From Azonexaceae bacterium s22 (GTDB taxonomy: Bacteria; Pseudomonadota; Gammaproteobacteria; Burkholderiales; Rhodocyclaceae), in NCBI GenBank assembly GCA_016617495.1, contig WYCU01000002.1:124001-188000 (forward strand): a stretch of DNA of 64,000 nt, written 5' to 3'. Positions 49,173 to 57,853 of this stretch are shown piece by piece. The notes below the pieces were generated by a model. The model had not been told where the DNA came from, ran no database searches, and worked only from the letters and a program-made list of their open reading frames with translations. The number at the start of each line of letters is the position of its first letter. Position 1 is the stretch's first letter. A program made the position numbers and the translations under genes.

Positions 49173-49808
49173 TCATAACGTCACCATCGCTTGAACGTAA
49201 CTTCTTGTATTACGAGGGCCATCTACTCGAACGGTAATGCGGTAGTACACCGATGAGGGGGCCTTTAGCGGGATTTCTCCGCCTTCCTCTCCGGTTCCGG
49301 TAGCCGTGGATGCTACGGTGGATCCAGCACAATTGGCACCTTCATTCACCTTGTATGCGTAGAGACACATGCGGTGAATTACGACAGAAATTCTGTTTCC
49401 AGTTCTTTCTCGATCCGAGTCAGAATCATCCAGAGTCCAGGCCCATCGTGGGTTGTTGTTAATATTTGCTTCCCAGTAGTCGTGCCAGGATTGCCCGGAG
49501 GCGGGGCTGCGGTTGGAAGCGCTGCCATCGGCAAAATAGCCCTTGGCAGGATCGCTATTGTGCAGATTCGCTGAATTGGCTTGCAAATAGGCGAATGCAC
49601 GCTCGACACCAATATCTGCTGCGTGAGTGGCGGCCTGCTTAAATGCCAAATTGCCCGCAATGATGTTGGTCAGATCGACGGAGCGAAGAAGTACGATGCC
49701 AGCAATGGTCATTGCGACCAACAAAATAAGTGCCATCAACAACGTGACGCCACGTTGTGTATGAGCGTAATGTGTTGAATTAGCGGGGTAACGCGAATGG
49801 ATTAGCAT
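49173..49808 (-). CDS. pilX: Minor pilin/pilus assembly protein PilX
   Basis: The 211-residue protein has the prepilin-like N-terminus QRGVTLLMALILLVAMTIAG, with cleavage after Gly and no Glu at +5, as in PilX/GspK-type pilins, which cap the pilus initiation complex. The rest is a soluble globular domain (VERAFAYLQAN, SSVYYRITVRVDGP). Its start overlaps pilW by 7 bases. Confidence 0.88.
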   Translation of the reverse strand: MLIHSRYPANSTHYAHTQRGVTLLMALILLVAMTIAGIVLLRSVDLTNIIAGNLAFKQAATHAADIGVERAFAYLQANSANLHNSDPAKGYFADGSASNRSPASGQSWHDYWEANINNNPRWAWTLDDSDSDRERTGNRISVVIHRMCLYAYKVNEGANCAGSTVASTATGTGEEGGEIPLKAPSSVYYRITVRVDGPRNTRSYVQAMVTL

Positions 49809-50923
49809 CCTGAGACCGCTCCCATCCAGGCAATGTTACGAATTGGAACCTGAGTTTCGAATACGCGATAACGATAATGTTGCCAATCGCCGCGTGTTCC
49901 ATTTTCCGAAACATCCAAATTCCCTCCAATCCACTTTGGCGTCTCAAGTGCTGGACGGTCGACGGCCGCTGTATAAAGCTCATCCTTTTCGAACTGAACA
50001 TTTCTGGAAACGATTGCCAAACGTACAGTGGGCATTCGTGCCCAGCCACAACTGTTGGCAGGTGTCGCTTGATTGAATGTGTCGGGAACTCCGTCTTGCG
50101 TGGCTGTGGTGTCGTGTCCGTATTGCGCCTGAAATGAAGCAATATCGCTAACCAGCGGGCGCCAGATAGTCGTGTTTGTCAGAACGTTGACGTTGCTGTT
50201 TGTACAATCTTGCTCCATCAGGTTACAAACCGTTAATCTCCCGCCTCGTACTGCATATGCAAGAAAGCCGGGCCGACCGCCGAGGTTAAAGATTGCTGTC
50301 GCATTTTCCGCCGCGGCGGGCGCAGATCGTACAGTGACGTTTGTTTGGTTATTTGCTGCGTTGGCACTTGCGGAAACTTGCCGAAGAAGCAGTGGGCAAC
50401 CATCCGGGGCATGAATGAGCCAGTCATTCAAAGTGTCATTGGGGGCAGAGAGCGCAACGAAATTGTCGGAAGTGGTCACATTGTAAACGTTACCCGTCGT
50501 TGGCCCGTTATTGAGGGTATAACCATCTGGTTGATAGTTCCCGCTACCGTACGCTATAAGTAGCGTGATTGTTCCATTGTCTCCCGCTGGAATAAGTGGG
50601 GTACCGTCGGAAGCAACCGGGTTAATGACGACTGGTGCGAGCGGAACAGTTGCGCCGCCGGGTAATGTGATGTCGCAACCGAGTAAACGTGTTTGGGCAA
50701 ATCCACCACCGCTTTGCATGATTGCTCGTTGCAACCCGTCGAGTGCAATAAATGCCGCGTTCTGTGCATCGCTACCCGCAGTTGTAGACCGTTTCCGCTC
50801 TTCAGAAACGGAAAATACTTGCATCATGACGATGATTCCAATCAAGCCAATCAGCAATCCCACCAGAATCTCTACCAAGCTGAAGCCTGTGATCTTGGCA
50901 CGAGAGGTAAATGTACGGTGCAT
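49802..50923 (-). CDS. pilW: Minor pilin PilW
   Basis: The 373-residue protein has the prepilin N-terminus ITGFSLVEILVGLLIGLIGIIVM with the +5 Glu, cut after Gly. The large soluble domain contains three Cys (CDITL, CPLLL, CNLMEQDC) and ends IAWMGAVSGC. PilW is a minor pseudopilin that joins PilV, PilX and FimU-like pilins at the tip, with PilY1. The ATG at 50923 (MHRTFTSRAKITG) was preferred to an upstream in-frame start. Confidence 0.88.
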   Translation of the reverse strand: MHRTFTSRAKITGFSLVEILVGLLIGLIGIIVMMQVFSVSEERKRSTTAGSDAQNAAFIALDGLQRAIMQSGGGFAQTRLLGCDITLPGGATVPLAPVVINPVASDGTPLIPAGDNGTITLLIAYGSGNYQPDGYTLNNGPTTGNVYNVTTSDNFVALSAPNDTLNDWLIHAPDGCPLLLRQVSASANAANNQTNVTVRSAPAAAENATAIFNLGGRPGFLAYAVRGGRLTVCNLMEQDCTNSNVNVLTNTTIWRPLVSDIASFQAQYGHDTTATQDGVPDTFNQATPANSCGWARMPTVRLAIVSRNVQFEKDELYTAAVDRPALETPKWIGGNLDVSENGTRGDWQHYRYRVFETQVPIRNIAWMGAVSGC

Positions 50924-50937
50924 GGTCAGTTCGTCAA

Positions 50938-51396
50938 TTATTGAATCATTGTTGTAACCAAGTAGGTGTGCGCTGGGGCATCGGCCTGCTCGCTGGGGGC
51001 TTTCCATTGGATCGTGATGAACACTCGTCCAGGAAGTGCTGTTCCGGATTCGTCAACAGAAACTGTCGGCGGAATGTTCCCGGGGAGGGTGGCCAAAACT
51101 CTCGCGGCCCATTTGTCGTATTCCGGTCCGTCAGTAGCGAAATTGTTTTTAAGATTTGCGGTTGTTTGCGAGGCGTCTGTTCTATTGACAAGCCACATCT
51201 GGCCGATCAGTTCGTTGGCCAATGCTGCCGCTTCCGCACGGTAACGAGCGTCGGTTGATTGCTTGATTGCGGTTGCCTGGAGGCCAACTAACGCAAGAAT
51301 CCCGATAGAGAAAATCAAAATGGCAACCAGAGCCTCTAGTAGTGCGATCCCGGACTGTGCATGGAATCCATCTGGGGTTTTGGTGTTGTCCATCAT
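50938..51396 (-). CDS. pilV: Minor pilin PilV
   Basis: The 152-residue protein has QSGIALLEALVAILIFSIGILALVGLQ, the type IV prepilin N-terminus with the +5 Glu. The start at 51396 (MMDNTKTPDGFHAQSG) has GGAG eight bases before it. The fimT stop is right before the start. The rest is a small beta-type domain (RVFITIQWKAPS). Confidence 0.88.
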   Translation of the reverse strand: MMDNTKTPDGFHAQSGIALLEALVAILIFSIGILALVGLQATAIKQSTDARYRAEAAALANELIGQMWLVNRTDASQTTANLKNNFATDGPEYDKWAARVLATLPGNIPPTVSVDESGTALPGRVFITIQWKAPSEQADAPAHTYLVTTMIQ

Positions 51397-51397
51397 A

Positions 51398-52000
51398 TCA
51401 ACATCTCCGCGGGTCGGTTTCGGGCAAGCCTGCAAATGGGTCACACATGCGGACCTGTCCCCCGGGGCTGACAATGACACGAAGGCAGGACATCGCTCCA
51501 GCGATATTATTATTTCCATCAATTGTCCGGCATGCGCCCCCGGTTGGATTGCTTACGTCAATTGTTGCCGATGTGGTGGTTTGGCCCATACCGTTGAAGA
51601 TCACCGTTGTTACGCCGTTAGCATTGATTCTGGCATTTGGCGATCCCTCGTTGATTGTGCGTAATTGCAAGTAATTTTGGTTTGGAGGCTCGACAAAAAA
51701 TTGACTGCAACTTGCTGTTGGGTCGACTAATGACACCCCCCATTGCGGTCCTCCGTCAGACAATCCACACCCATCATCGGCGGTGGTTAGCAGTTGAAAT
51801 CGAACATTCATGTTCCGACTCACGGCCTCGGCACGGGCCAACATCAAACCATTCTGTATTGATTCAGAAGCGGTGCGGATTTGGCGATTTTGTGTCCAAG
51901 TGGCGAATGTCGGAGTGCCGAGGGCCAACAGGATTGCCATTAACGCAGCGGCGATCAACACTTCAACCATCGTCATGCCAACTTGCCTGACTAGGTTCAT
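51398..52000 (-). CDS. fimT: FimT/GspH-type minor pilin
   Basis: The 200-residue protein has the prepilin N-terminus RQVGMTMVEVLIAAALMAILLALGTPTFATW, then a GspH-like domain with FNGMGQTTTS and a C-terminal CLRVIVSPGGQVRMC. In FimT proteins studied in natural transformation a C-terminal GRxR motif binds DNA; here that place reads GQVR, keeping the second Arg. It starts on the pilE stop (ATGA). The DNA-binding role is possible but the motif is altered. Confidence 0.85.
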   Translation of the reverse strand: MNLVRQVGMTMVEVLIAAALMAILLALGTPTFATWTQNRQIRTASESIQNGLMLARAEAVSRNMNVRFQLLTTADDGCGLSDGGPQWGVSLVDPTASCSQFFVEPPNQNYLQLRTINEGSPNARINANGVTTVIFNGMGQTTTSATIDVSNPTGGACRTIDGNNNIAGAMSCLRVIVSPGGQVRMCDPFAGLPETDPRRC

Positions 52001-52446
52001 GAGCAATTTCCATTAGCGCGGATTGCCCAACAAGTGTTGGGGGCTGGATTTACCCATCCGTCTCGGGTGAGGTCAGAGGCGCGGGTTCCGCGTTCGTTGA
52101 TCGTGTAACGGAACCCCAGCATGGGGCCATTTCCCACGGCTTCGAGTGTATATGTGGTTTCAGTTACAGCAGAACATCCAAATGTAAAAAAACCATCAAC
52201 TTGAGCAACGCATCGGGGGCCAGTGTCATACCTCCGATTGTCCTGAAACCATTGTTCCATCTCGACGCGCCGCGAGGACAGCCCGGAGGTCGCTTCGGCA
52301 ATGCGGCCTCTAATCACATAGTTGCCGTAAGCCGGATACGCAATTGCTGACAATATTGCGACGATAGCGACTACCACCATTAGCTCAACCAATGTGAAAC
52401 CGTTTGGTGAATTGAAGATCTGCGTTTTCTTAGTTCGATAATACAT
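51997..52446 (-). CDS. pilE: Type IV pilin PilE-like (minor pilin)
   Basis: The 149-residue prepilin starts MYYRTKKTQIFNSPNG, cut before FTLVELMVVVAIVAILSAIAYPAY, with a globular domain. Its four Cys (PRC, FGC, TCW, GNCS) could form two disulfides. It is the first gene of the minor-pilin operon, with GGGAAG nine bases before the ATG. Its PilE/ComP-type size would also fit a ComP-like DNA receptor, but nothing in the sequence proves it. Confidence 0.85.
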   Translation of the reverse strand: MYYRTKKTQIFNSPNGFTLVELMVVVAIVAILSAIAYPAYGNYVIRGRIAEATSGLSSRRVEMEQWFQDNRRYDTGPRCVAQVDGFFTFGCSAVTETTYTLEAVGNGPMLGFRYTINERGTRASDLTRDGWVNPAPNTCWAIRANGNCS

Positions 52447-52669
52447 AGATGCATCTTCCCAGTAAGATCCATTATTCCAGTGTAATGGAATCGTATTGCA
52501 GAACGTTAGGTTCACGTTGGTTTTCTGATGAACGGCATTTTCTTGTGCGTAAGAGGTTGTGGTGATCTCGAGTCGTTGAGTTATCTTGAGTTAAAGCGAT
52601 GGTTTTGCTTTAGATCGTGCTGGGCCTAGGTAGCAGGTGCTCTGAATTGTCTCTAATTTGGTGGATGGT
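52447..52669. promoter_or_regulatory. Divergent intergenic region upstream of the pil operon and tonB-like gene
   Basis: This 223-base region has no gene. It holds the 10-base-period direct repeat TTGAGTTA (52576-52583 and 52586-52593) and an inverted repeat TAAAGC/GCTTTA (52592-52597 and 52607-52612). These are candidate regulator sites for either gene. No clear -10/-35 pair was seen. Confidence 0.4.
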
Positions 52670-53251
52670 ATGCGGTGGCTCCTCGCAATCGCTGGTTCGT
52701 TAATGTTGCATCTCTTGCTCATCGTGGGATTGGGGCGAATTGAACGTGGTCAGGGGCATGAATGGGTGCCAGAGTGGGGGGTATTGCAGGCACACCTTTT
52801 ATCCTCTGTCCAGAGGCGCGGACAAGATGGTGAGCGAAGCACAGGAGAGGTAGCCTCTGGATTGTCGTTTGTGGTGCCTTCGGCGAACGCTGGTTCCGAT
52901 CGTGCTAGCGTCCTACGTGACGGGCCAGCGGTTAGTGATGATCGTTCCGCAAATCTCTTGCCTGTCGTTCGTCCGGTTCCCCTGACGGAGTTTGAAAGTC
53001 CTGATTTTACGCAGTGGCCGAATCTGGATCCGGGGGCGCGCCTCGTACTGACTGTGCAGATTGATCAAGCAGGGCAAGTAGTCGGAATTGAGCGCACCTC
53101 GTCGACTTTTCCTGCTGGAGTCGACGACTTGCTGATGAAAGCGTTTGGACAGATGAGGTTTCGGCCTGGGCTATACAATGGACAGCCAATAAAAAGTTCA
53201 CTAACGGTTGAGATTCGGTCGGAGGACTTAAGGTTGCCATTGGTTCAATAA
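52670..53251 (+). CDS. TonB-like C-terminal-domain protein
   Basis: The 193-residue protein has a signal anchor (MRWLLAIAGSLMLHLLLIVGLG), a linker of about 95 residues and a TonB C-terminal domain: GARLVLTVQIDQAGQVVGIER and LLMKAFGQMRFRPGLYNGQPI. TonB proteins pass the proton-motive force to outer-membrane receptors. No exbB/exbD or receptor is adjacent, so the partner is elsewhere or the role differs. The ATG at 52670 follows GGTGGATGGT. It is divergent from pilE. Confidence 0.85.
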   Translation: MRWLLAIAGSLMLHLLLIVGLGRIERGQGHEWVPEWGVLQAHLLSSVQRRGQDGERSTGEVASGLSFVVPSANAGSDRASVLRDGPAVSDDRSANLLPVVRPVPLTEFESPDFTQWPNLDPGARLVLTVQIDQAGQVVGIERTSSTFPAGVDDLLMKAFGQMRFRPGLYNGQPIKSSLTVEIRSEDLRLPLVQ

Positions 53252-53255
53252 TTGG

Positions 53256-53285
53256 TTCACACGGTTAACTAATTGAGTGTATAAT
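53256..53285 (+). promoter_or_regulatory. rpsT promoter
   Basis: TTCACA (53256-53261) and a perfect TATAAT (53280-53285) are separated by 18 bases, 35 bases upstream of the rpsT ATG. Confidence 0.7.
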
Positions 53286-53319
53286 CACGGGCTTCGTGTT
53301 TAGATTATTGGATTTTCTC

Positions 53320-53589
53320 ATGGCCAACAGCGCACAAGCCCGCAAGCGCGCACGTCAAGCTGTCAAGCAGCGCGCCCAGAACGCCAGCCTGCGTTCCACG
53401 ATGCGCACCGCGATCAAGCGTGTGCGTCAGGCAATCGAAGCCGGCGACAAAGCCGCCGCCCAGAATGTTTTCCAGCAGTCCGTTTCCGTTCTGGATCGTA
53501 TTGCTGACAAGAAAATCATTCACAAGAACAAGGCGTCTCGTACCAAGAGCCGCTTGTCTGCCCAGATCAAGGCGCTGGCTGCTGCTTGA
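53320..53589 (+). CDS. rpsT: 30S ribosomal protein S20
   Basis: The 89-residue protein [20 protein letters not shown]... with [14 protein letters not shown] near the end is S20, which binds the 16S rRNA 5' and 3' minor domains. A terminator follows 22 bases later. Confidence 0.98.
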   Translation: MANSAQARKRARQAVKQRAQNASLRSTMRTAIKRVRQAIEAGDKAAAQNVFQQSVSVLDRIADKKIIHKNKASRTKSRLSAQIKALAAA

Positions 53590-53603
53590 TTCTTGTTTGG
53601 CGA

Positions 53604-53631
53604 TAAAAAAGCACCTTCGGGTGCTTTTTTT
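53604..53631. terminator. Terminator of rpsT
   Basis: GCACC, the UUCG-type tetraloop TTCG and GGTGC lie between A6 and T7 runs, so it can work in both directions. It serves rpsT and possibly the convergent DUF3579 gene. Confidence 0.9.
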
Positions 53632-53682
53632 ACGTCTGTCGTTTTTTGCCTTTGTCGAGTTGCTTCCGGTATTGAGTGGCCC

Positions 53683-53985
53683 TCAGGTCGGTCTTTTGTC
53701 CAGAGAGCAAACGCCGTCAATGATCTGAAGGTCGTTGTCTTGGGCGAAGTTGAGCATGAAGCGATAGGCCATGGGTTCGATTTCCCCGAGGCGGCCATCG
53801 ACAAAAACTGCTTTTTCGCCGTTGTAGTCTCCGGGGCCGACATAAGGGGAGTATTTCATTTTTCGCTCTGCGCCAAATGCGGACATCACGCCGCAAAGAC
53901 GCTCTGCCCAATCGCTGGGGCGAAATTTTTTCCCTTGTTTGGTGAGGCCGATGATGATGAAGGTGGTCGATTCTGGCGTTGTCAT
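53683..53985 (-). CDS. DUF3579 protein
   Basis: The 100-residue soluble protein matches the betaproteobacterial DUF3579 family (FIIIGLTKQGKKFRPSDWAERLCGVMSAFG, YVGPGDYNGEKAVFVDG, MAYRFMLNFAQDNDLQIIDGVC). Its function is unknown. It is a single gene, convergent with rpsT and divergent from argD. Confidence 0.85.
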   Translation of the reverse strand: MTTPESTTFIIIGLTKQGKKFRPSDWAERLCGVMSAFGAERKMKYSPYVGPGDYNGEKAVFVDGRLGEIEPMAYRFMLNFAQDNDLQIIDGVCSLDKRPT

Positions 53986-54216
53986 TGTGTTCCACTCTGC
54001 TCTGGCGGGCGGTTGCGACCTGATCCGGAAGCATTTTATCAGAAGCCTCGCGGCTTGCGTGATTGCCGGCTGTTTTGCGAGGAATGGGCGGCAGTCTCAT
54101 GGATGGCCTGGAAGGGGTTGATTTCGCTGGCGTTCTATACAATGCGTGCCTTTTCACTTAAGATTCAGGATTCTGCAACTCGCAGGCGTTCGGCGCCGTC
54201 GGGTTGTACATGTGTC

Positions 54217-54245
54217 GGCGGCAGTGGCCGCCGTTTTCGTTTTTG
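54217..54245 (+). terminator. Terminator-like hairpin in the argD leader
   Basis: GGCGGC (54217-54222), loop AGTG and GCCGCC (54227-54232) are followed by GTTTTCGTTTTT, 12 bases upstream of the argD ATG. It may stop upstream transcripts or regulate argD; see findings. Confidence 0.6.
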
Positions 54246-54256
54246 AGGGTCGCTTC

Positions 54257-55429
54257 ATGTCTCATGTCATGAATACCTATGCGCGCTTGCCGGTTACCTT
54301 TACGCATGGTCAGGGCAGCCGTATCACCGACACCGATGGCCGGGAATACCTCGATGCCCTGTCGGGTATCGCCGTTTCCACCTTGGGCCACGCACATCCG
54401 AAGCTCGTTTCGGCCATCGGCGCCCAAGCCGCGCGGATGCTGCATACCTCCAATTTGTATCGAATCGCCGAGCAAGAGGCATTGGCGGACAAGCTCTGTG
54501 CGCTTTCCGGCATGCAAGAGGTGTTTTTCGGTAACTCCGGTGCCGAAGCGAATGAGGCGGCGATCAAACTGGCCCGCTACTTCGGTCACAAGCAAGGGAT
54601 TGAATTGCCGACGATCATCGTCATGGAAAAGGCCTTTCACGGCCGGACGATGGCTACCTTGTCGGCTACCGGCAATCGCAAGGCCCAAGCCGGATTTGAG
54701 CCGCTGGTTTCAGGTTTTGTACGCGTACCCTTTGGCGATCTGGAAGCGATCAAGGCGGTCGCTGACCATAACAAGAACATCGTGGCTGTGATGTTCGAGA
54801 TTATTCAGGGCGAAGGCGGCATTCACTTGGTCGATCCCGCTTTTTACAAGGGCGTACGCGAAATCTGCGACAAGGCCGGCTGGTTGATGATTTGCGATGA
54901 AGTGCAATGTGGCATGGGCCGTACCGGAAAGTGGTTCGGCTACCAGCAGGCCGGGGTTCAGCCCGACATTGCAACGCTGGCCAAAGGTTTGGGTTCCGGT
55001 GTGCCGATTGGTGCATGCATGGCGGGCGGCAAGGCTGCCGGTCTGTTTGGGCCCGGAAATCATGGTTCGACCTTCGGTGGCAATCCGCTTGCCTGCACGG
55101 CAGCGCTGACGACGATCGAGGTCATGGAGTCCGAGAATCTGCTCGCCAATGCTGCACATATCGGCGCCCTGATCCGCCAGTTGTTTGCCGAGGCGCTGAC
55201 GGGCGTGGCAGGCGTCAAGGATATCCGCGGCCATGGTTTGATGATCGGCCTTGAGCTGGACCGCCCCTGTGGCGAATTGGTCGGCAAGGCGTTGGCAGCC
55301 GGTGTGCTGATCAATGTGACGGCCGATTCGGTCATCCGTTTCCTGCCGCCGCTCATTTTCAGTGAAAGCGATGCGCGCGAACTCGTCGATCGTGTGACAC
55401 CGCTCATCAAGGCTTTCCTGGCAAGCTGA
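54257..55429 (+). CDS. argD: Acetylornithine aminotransferase
   Basis: The 390-residue PLP enzyme has GSGAEANEAAIKLAR-like FFGNSGAEANEAAIKLAR, EKAFHGRTMATLSATGN, FEIIQGEGGIHLVD, LMICDEVQCGMGRTG and the PLP lysine in IATLAKGLGSGVPIGA. It forms N-acetylornithine in arginine synthesis and may also act on succinyldiaminopimelate. The ATG at 54257 (MSHVMNTYARLPVTF) fits the family. A 271-base non-coding interval precedes it, with the leader hairpin; argF follows 4 bases after the stop. Confidence 0.96.
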   Translation: MSHVMNTYARLPVTFTHGQGSRITDTDGREYLDALSGIAVSTLGHAHPKLVSAIGAQAARMLHTSNLYRIAEQEALADKLCALSGMQEVFFGNSGAEANEAAIKLARYFGHKQGIELPTIIVMEKAFHGRTMATLSATGNRKAQAGFEPLVSGFVRVPFGDLEAIKAVADHNKNIVAVMFEIIQGEGGIHLVDPAFYKGVREICDKAGWLMICDEVQCGMGRTGKWFGYQQAGVQPDIATLAKGLGSGVPIGACMAGGKAAGLFGPGNHGSTFGGNPLACTAALTTIEVMESENLLANAAHIGALIRQLFAEALTGVAGVKDIRGHGLMIGLELDRPCGELVGKALAAGVLINVTADSVIRFLPPLIFSESDARELVDRVTPLIKAFLAS

Positions 55430-55433
55430 CATC

Positions 55434-56354
55434 ATGGCCATCAAACATTTTCTTCAGTTCAAGGATTTCTCGCGGGACGAATTTGAGTACCTGTTCGAGC
55501 GTACTGCGTGGATCAAGAACCAGTTCAAGTCCTACCATAAGTATTGGCCGCTTGAAGATCGCACCCTGGTGATGATTTTCGAGAAGGCGAGCACCCGCAC
55601 GCGTCTTTCCTTCGAGGCGGGGATGCATCAGTTGGGTGGCGCAGCGATTTATTTGAATACCCGTGATTCCCAATTGGGGCGCGGCGAGCCGGTGGAAGAT
55701 GCGGCGCAGGTGATTTCGCGCATGAGCGACATCGTCATGATCCGCACGTTCGAGCAGGAAATCATCGAGCGGTTCGCGGCCAATTCCCGCGTGCCGGTGA
55801 TCAATGGCCTGACCAACGAATACCATCCCTGCCAGATCCTCGCCGACATCTTCACCTACATCGAGCACCGCGGCTGCATTCAAGGCAAGACGGTGGCCTG
55901 GGTGGGCGATGCCAACAATATGTGCAACACTTGGCTGCAGGCCGCTGAAGTGCTTGATTTCAAGGTCAATGTCTCGACGCCGCCAGGTTATGAGCTGAAC
56001 CCGGCACTGATTGCCGGTGTCGAAGCGTCGTGCTTCGAGGTTTTTGCCGATCCGATGGCGGCCTGCCGCGGTGCGGATCTGGTGACCACCGATGTGTGGA
56101 CGTCGATGGGCTATGAGGCCGAAAACGAGGCGCGCATGAAAGCCTTTGCCGATTGGTGTGTCGATGCGGAAATGATGGCTGTGGCTAATCCGCAAGCTGT
56201 GTTCATGCATTGCCTGCCGGCCCATCGCGGTGAGGAAGTGACGGCAGAGGTGATTGACGGGCCGCAGTCTGTGGTTTGGGATGAGGCGGAGAATCGCCTG
56301 CATGTCCAGAAAGCATTGATGGAGTATTTGATGCTCGGCCGGCTTCAGGGCTAA
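55434..56354 (+). CDS. argF: Ornithine carbamoyltransferase
   Basis: The 306-residue enzyme makes citrulline from ornithine and carbamoyl phosphate. The carbamoyl-phosphate motif is KASTRTRLSFEAGMHQLGG, HPCQILADIFTYIE binds substrate and FMHCLPAHRGEEV is the ornithine loop. The order argD-argF-argG suggests a common transcript. Confidence 0.96.
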   Translation: MAIKHFLQFKDFSRDEFEYLFERTAWIKNQFKSYHKYWPLEDRTLVMIFEKASTRTRLSFEAGMHQLGGAAIYLNTRDSQLGRGEPVEDAAQVISRMSDIVMIRTFEQEIIERFAANSRVPVINGLTNEYHPCQILADIFTYIEHRGCIQGKTVAWVGDANNMCNTWLQAAEVLDFKVNVSTPPGYELNPALIAGVEASCFEVFADPMAACRGADLVTTDVWTSMGYEAENEARMKAFADWCVDAEMMAVANPQAVFMHCLPAHRGEEVTAEVIDGPQSVVWDEAENRLHVQKALMEYLMLGRLQG

Positions 56355-56393
56355 GCGTCAGCGTTACGGTTGCAACGAAACAAGGGAACAGAA

Positions 56394-57623
56394 ATGAGCG
56401 ATATCAAGAAAGTCGTCCTGGCCTATTCCGGTGGCCTGGATACCTCCGTGATTCTCAAGTGGCTTCAGGACACCTATCAGTGCGAAGTCGTCACCTTTAC
56501 CGCTGACCTGGGGCAGGGTGAGGAGCTGGAGCCGGCGCGTGCCAAGGCATTGCAGTTCGGTATCAAGCCGGAAAACATTTTCATCGACGATCTGCGCGAG
56601 GAGTTTGTTCGCGATTTCGTCTTCCCGATGTTCCGTTGCAACACGGTGTACGAAGGTGAGTATCTTCTGGGTACGTCGATCGCCCGTCCGTTGATTGCCA
56701 AGCGTTTGATCGAGATCGTCAACGCCACCGGTGCCGACGCCATTTCGCACGGCGCCACCGGCAAGGGCAACGATCAGGTGCGCTTCGAGCTCGGCGCCTA
56801 TGCGCTGAAGCCGGGCATCAAGGTCATCGCCCCGTGGCGCGAATGGGATCTGCTGTCGCGTGAAAAGCTGATGGCTTACGCAGAAACCCACGGCATTCCG
56901 GTCGACATGAAGCACAAGCAGGGCGGTTCGCCCTATTCGATGGACGCCAACCTGCTGCACATCTCCTACGAAGGCCGCCATCTGGAAGACCCCAATGCCG
57001 AGGCCGAGGAGTCCATGTGGCGTTGGACGGTCTCCCCTGAGGCTGCCCCGGATCAGCCCGAGTATCTCGAACTGACCTACGAAAAGGGCGACATCGTTGC
57101 ACTCAACGGGACCCGCATGACGCCGGCCCAGGTGCTGACGACGCTGAACCAGCTCGGCGGCAAGCACGGTATCGGCCGCCTCGATCTCGTCGAAAACCGC
57201 TACGTCGGCATGAAGTCGCGCGGCTGTTACGAAACCCCGGGGGGCACGATCATGCTGCGCGCCCATCGCGCCATCGAATCCGTCTGTCTCGACCGCGAAG
57301 TTGCCCACCTCAAGGACGATCTGATGCCGCGCTACGCCAGCCTGGTGTACAACGGCTATTGGTGGAGCCCGGAGCGTGTGGCCTTGCAGACGCTGATCGA
57401 CCACACGCAGCAAAACGTCAACGGCTTTGTCCGCGTCAAGCTGTACAAGGGCAACGTCATCGTCGTCGGCCGCGATTCCAAGACCGATTCGCTGTTCGAC
57501 CCGACCATCGCGACTTTTGAAGACGATGCCGGCGCCTACGATCAAAAGGATGCGGGCGGCTTCATCAAGCTCAACGCCCTGCGCATGCGCATTGCGGCCA
57601 ACCTGAAAGCACGCAAGGGTTAA
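56394..57623 (+). CDS. argG: Argininosuccinate synthase
   Basis: The 409-residue enzyme joins citrulline and aspartate with ATP. Signatures are [20 protein letters not shown] (P-loop) and [20 protein letters not shown]. The ATG at 56394 (MSDIKKVV) was chosen over an upstream in-frame start. GAACAGAA precedes it. Confidence 0.97.
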   Translation: MSDIKKVVLAYSGGLDTSVILKWLQDTYQCEVVTFTADLGQGEELEPARAKALQFGIKPENIFIDDLREEFVRDFVFPMFRCNTVYEGEYLLGTSIARPLIAKRLIEIVNATGADAISHGATGKGNDQVRFELGAYALKPGIKVIAPWREWDLLSREKLMAYAETHGIPVDMKHKQGGSPYSMDANLLHISYEGRHLEDPNAEAEESMWRWTVSPEAAPDQPEYLELTYEKGDIVALNGTRMTPAQVLTTLNQLGGKHGIGRLDLVENRYVGMKSRGCYETPGGTIMLRAHRAIESVCLDREVAHLKDDLMPRYASLVYNGYWWSPERVALQTLIDHTQQNVNGFVRVKLYKGNVIVVGRDSKTDSLFDPTIATFEDDAGAYDQKDAGGFIKLNALRMRIAANLKARKG

Positions 57624-57628
57624 GCGGG

Positions 57629-57853
57629 ATGGAAGGCGGCACCCTCTTTGGGCTGAACGAGGAACAGATCAGCGACTTCTTCTCGACGTGGGGGGTCGGC
57701 GCCTTCATCCTGTTCATGCTGTTCATCATCGGCGAACTGGCCTGGAAGTCCAAGGCAGGCAAGACCGGCACCTTCGTGCTGTTTTTCGTGCTGGCTTTCG
57801 GCATGCTCGGTTTCATCGCCAAATCCGTCATTCAAAAAATCTGGGGAATCTGA
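57629..57853 (+). CDS. DUF2788 small membrane protein
   Basis: The 74-residue protein has two predicted membrane segments ([17 protein letters not shown] and [20 protein letters not shown]) joined by KSKAGKTG. It fits DUF2788, of unknown function. Its stop overlaps the ppnP start (TGATG); it lies 5 bases after argG. Confidence 0.8.
   Translation: MEGGTLFGLNEEQISDFFSTWGVGAFILFMLFIIGELAWKSKAGKTGTFVLFFVLAFGMLGFIAKSVIQKIWGI

Noticed and set aside
52447-52669. Sigma-54 promoter for the pil operon
   Set aside because: No GG-N10-GC pair of the right spacing was seen on the minus strand.
57287-57302. Partial match to the dispersed core in argG (TCGACCGCGAAG)
   Set aside because: The core is broken after nine bases and no A/T tracts are in place; the argG protein sequence alone explains it.
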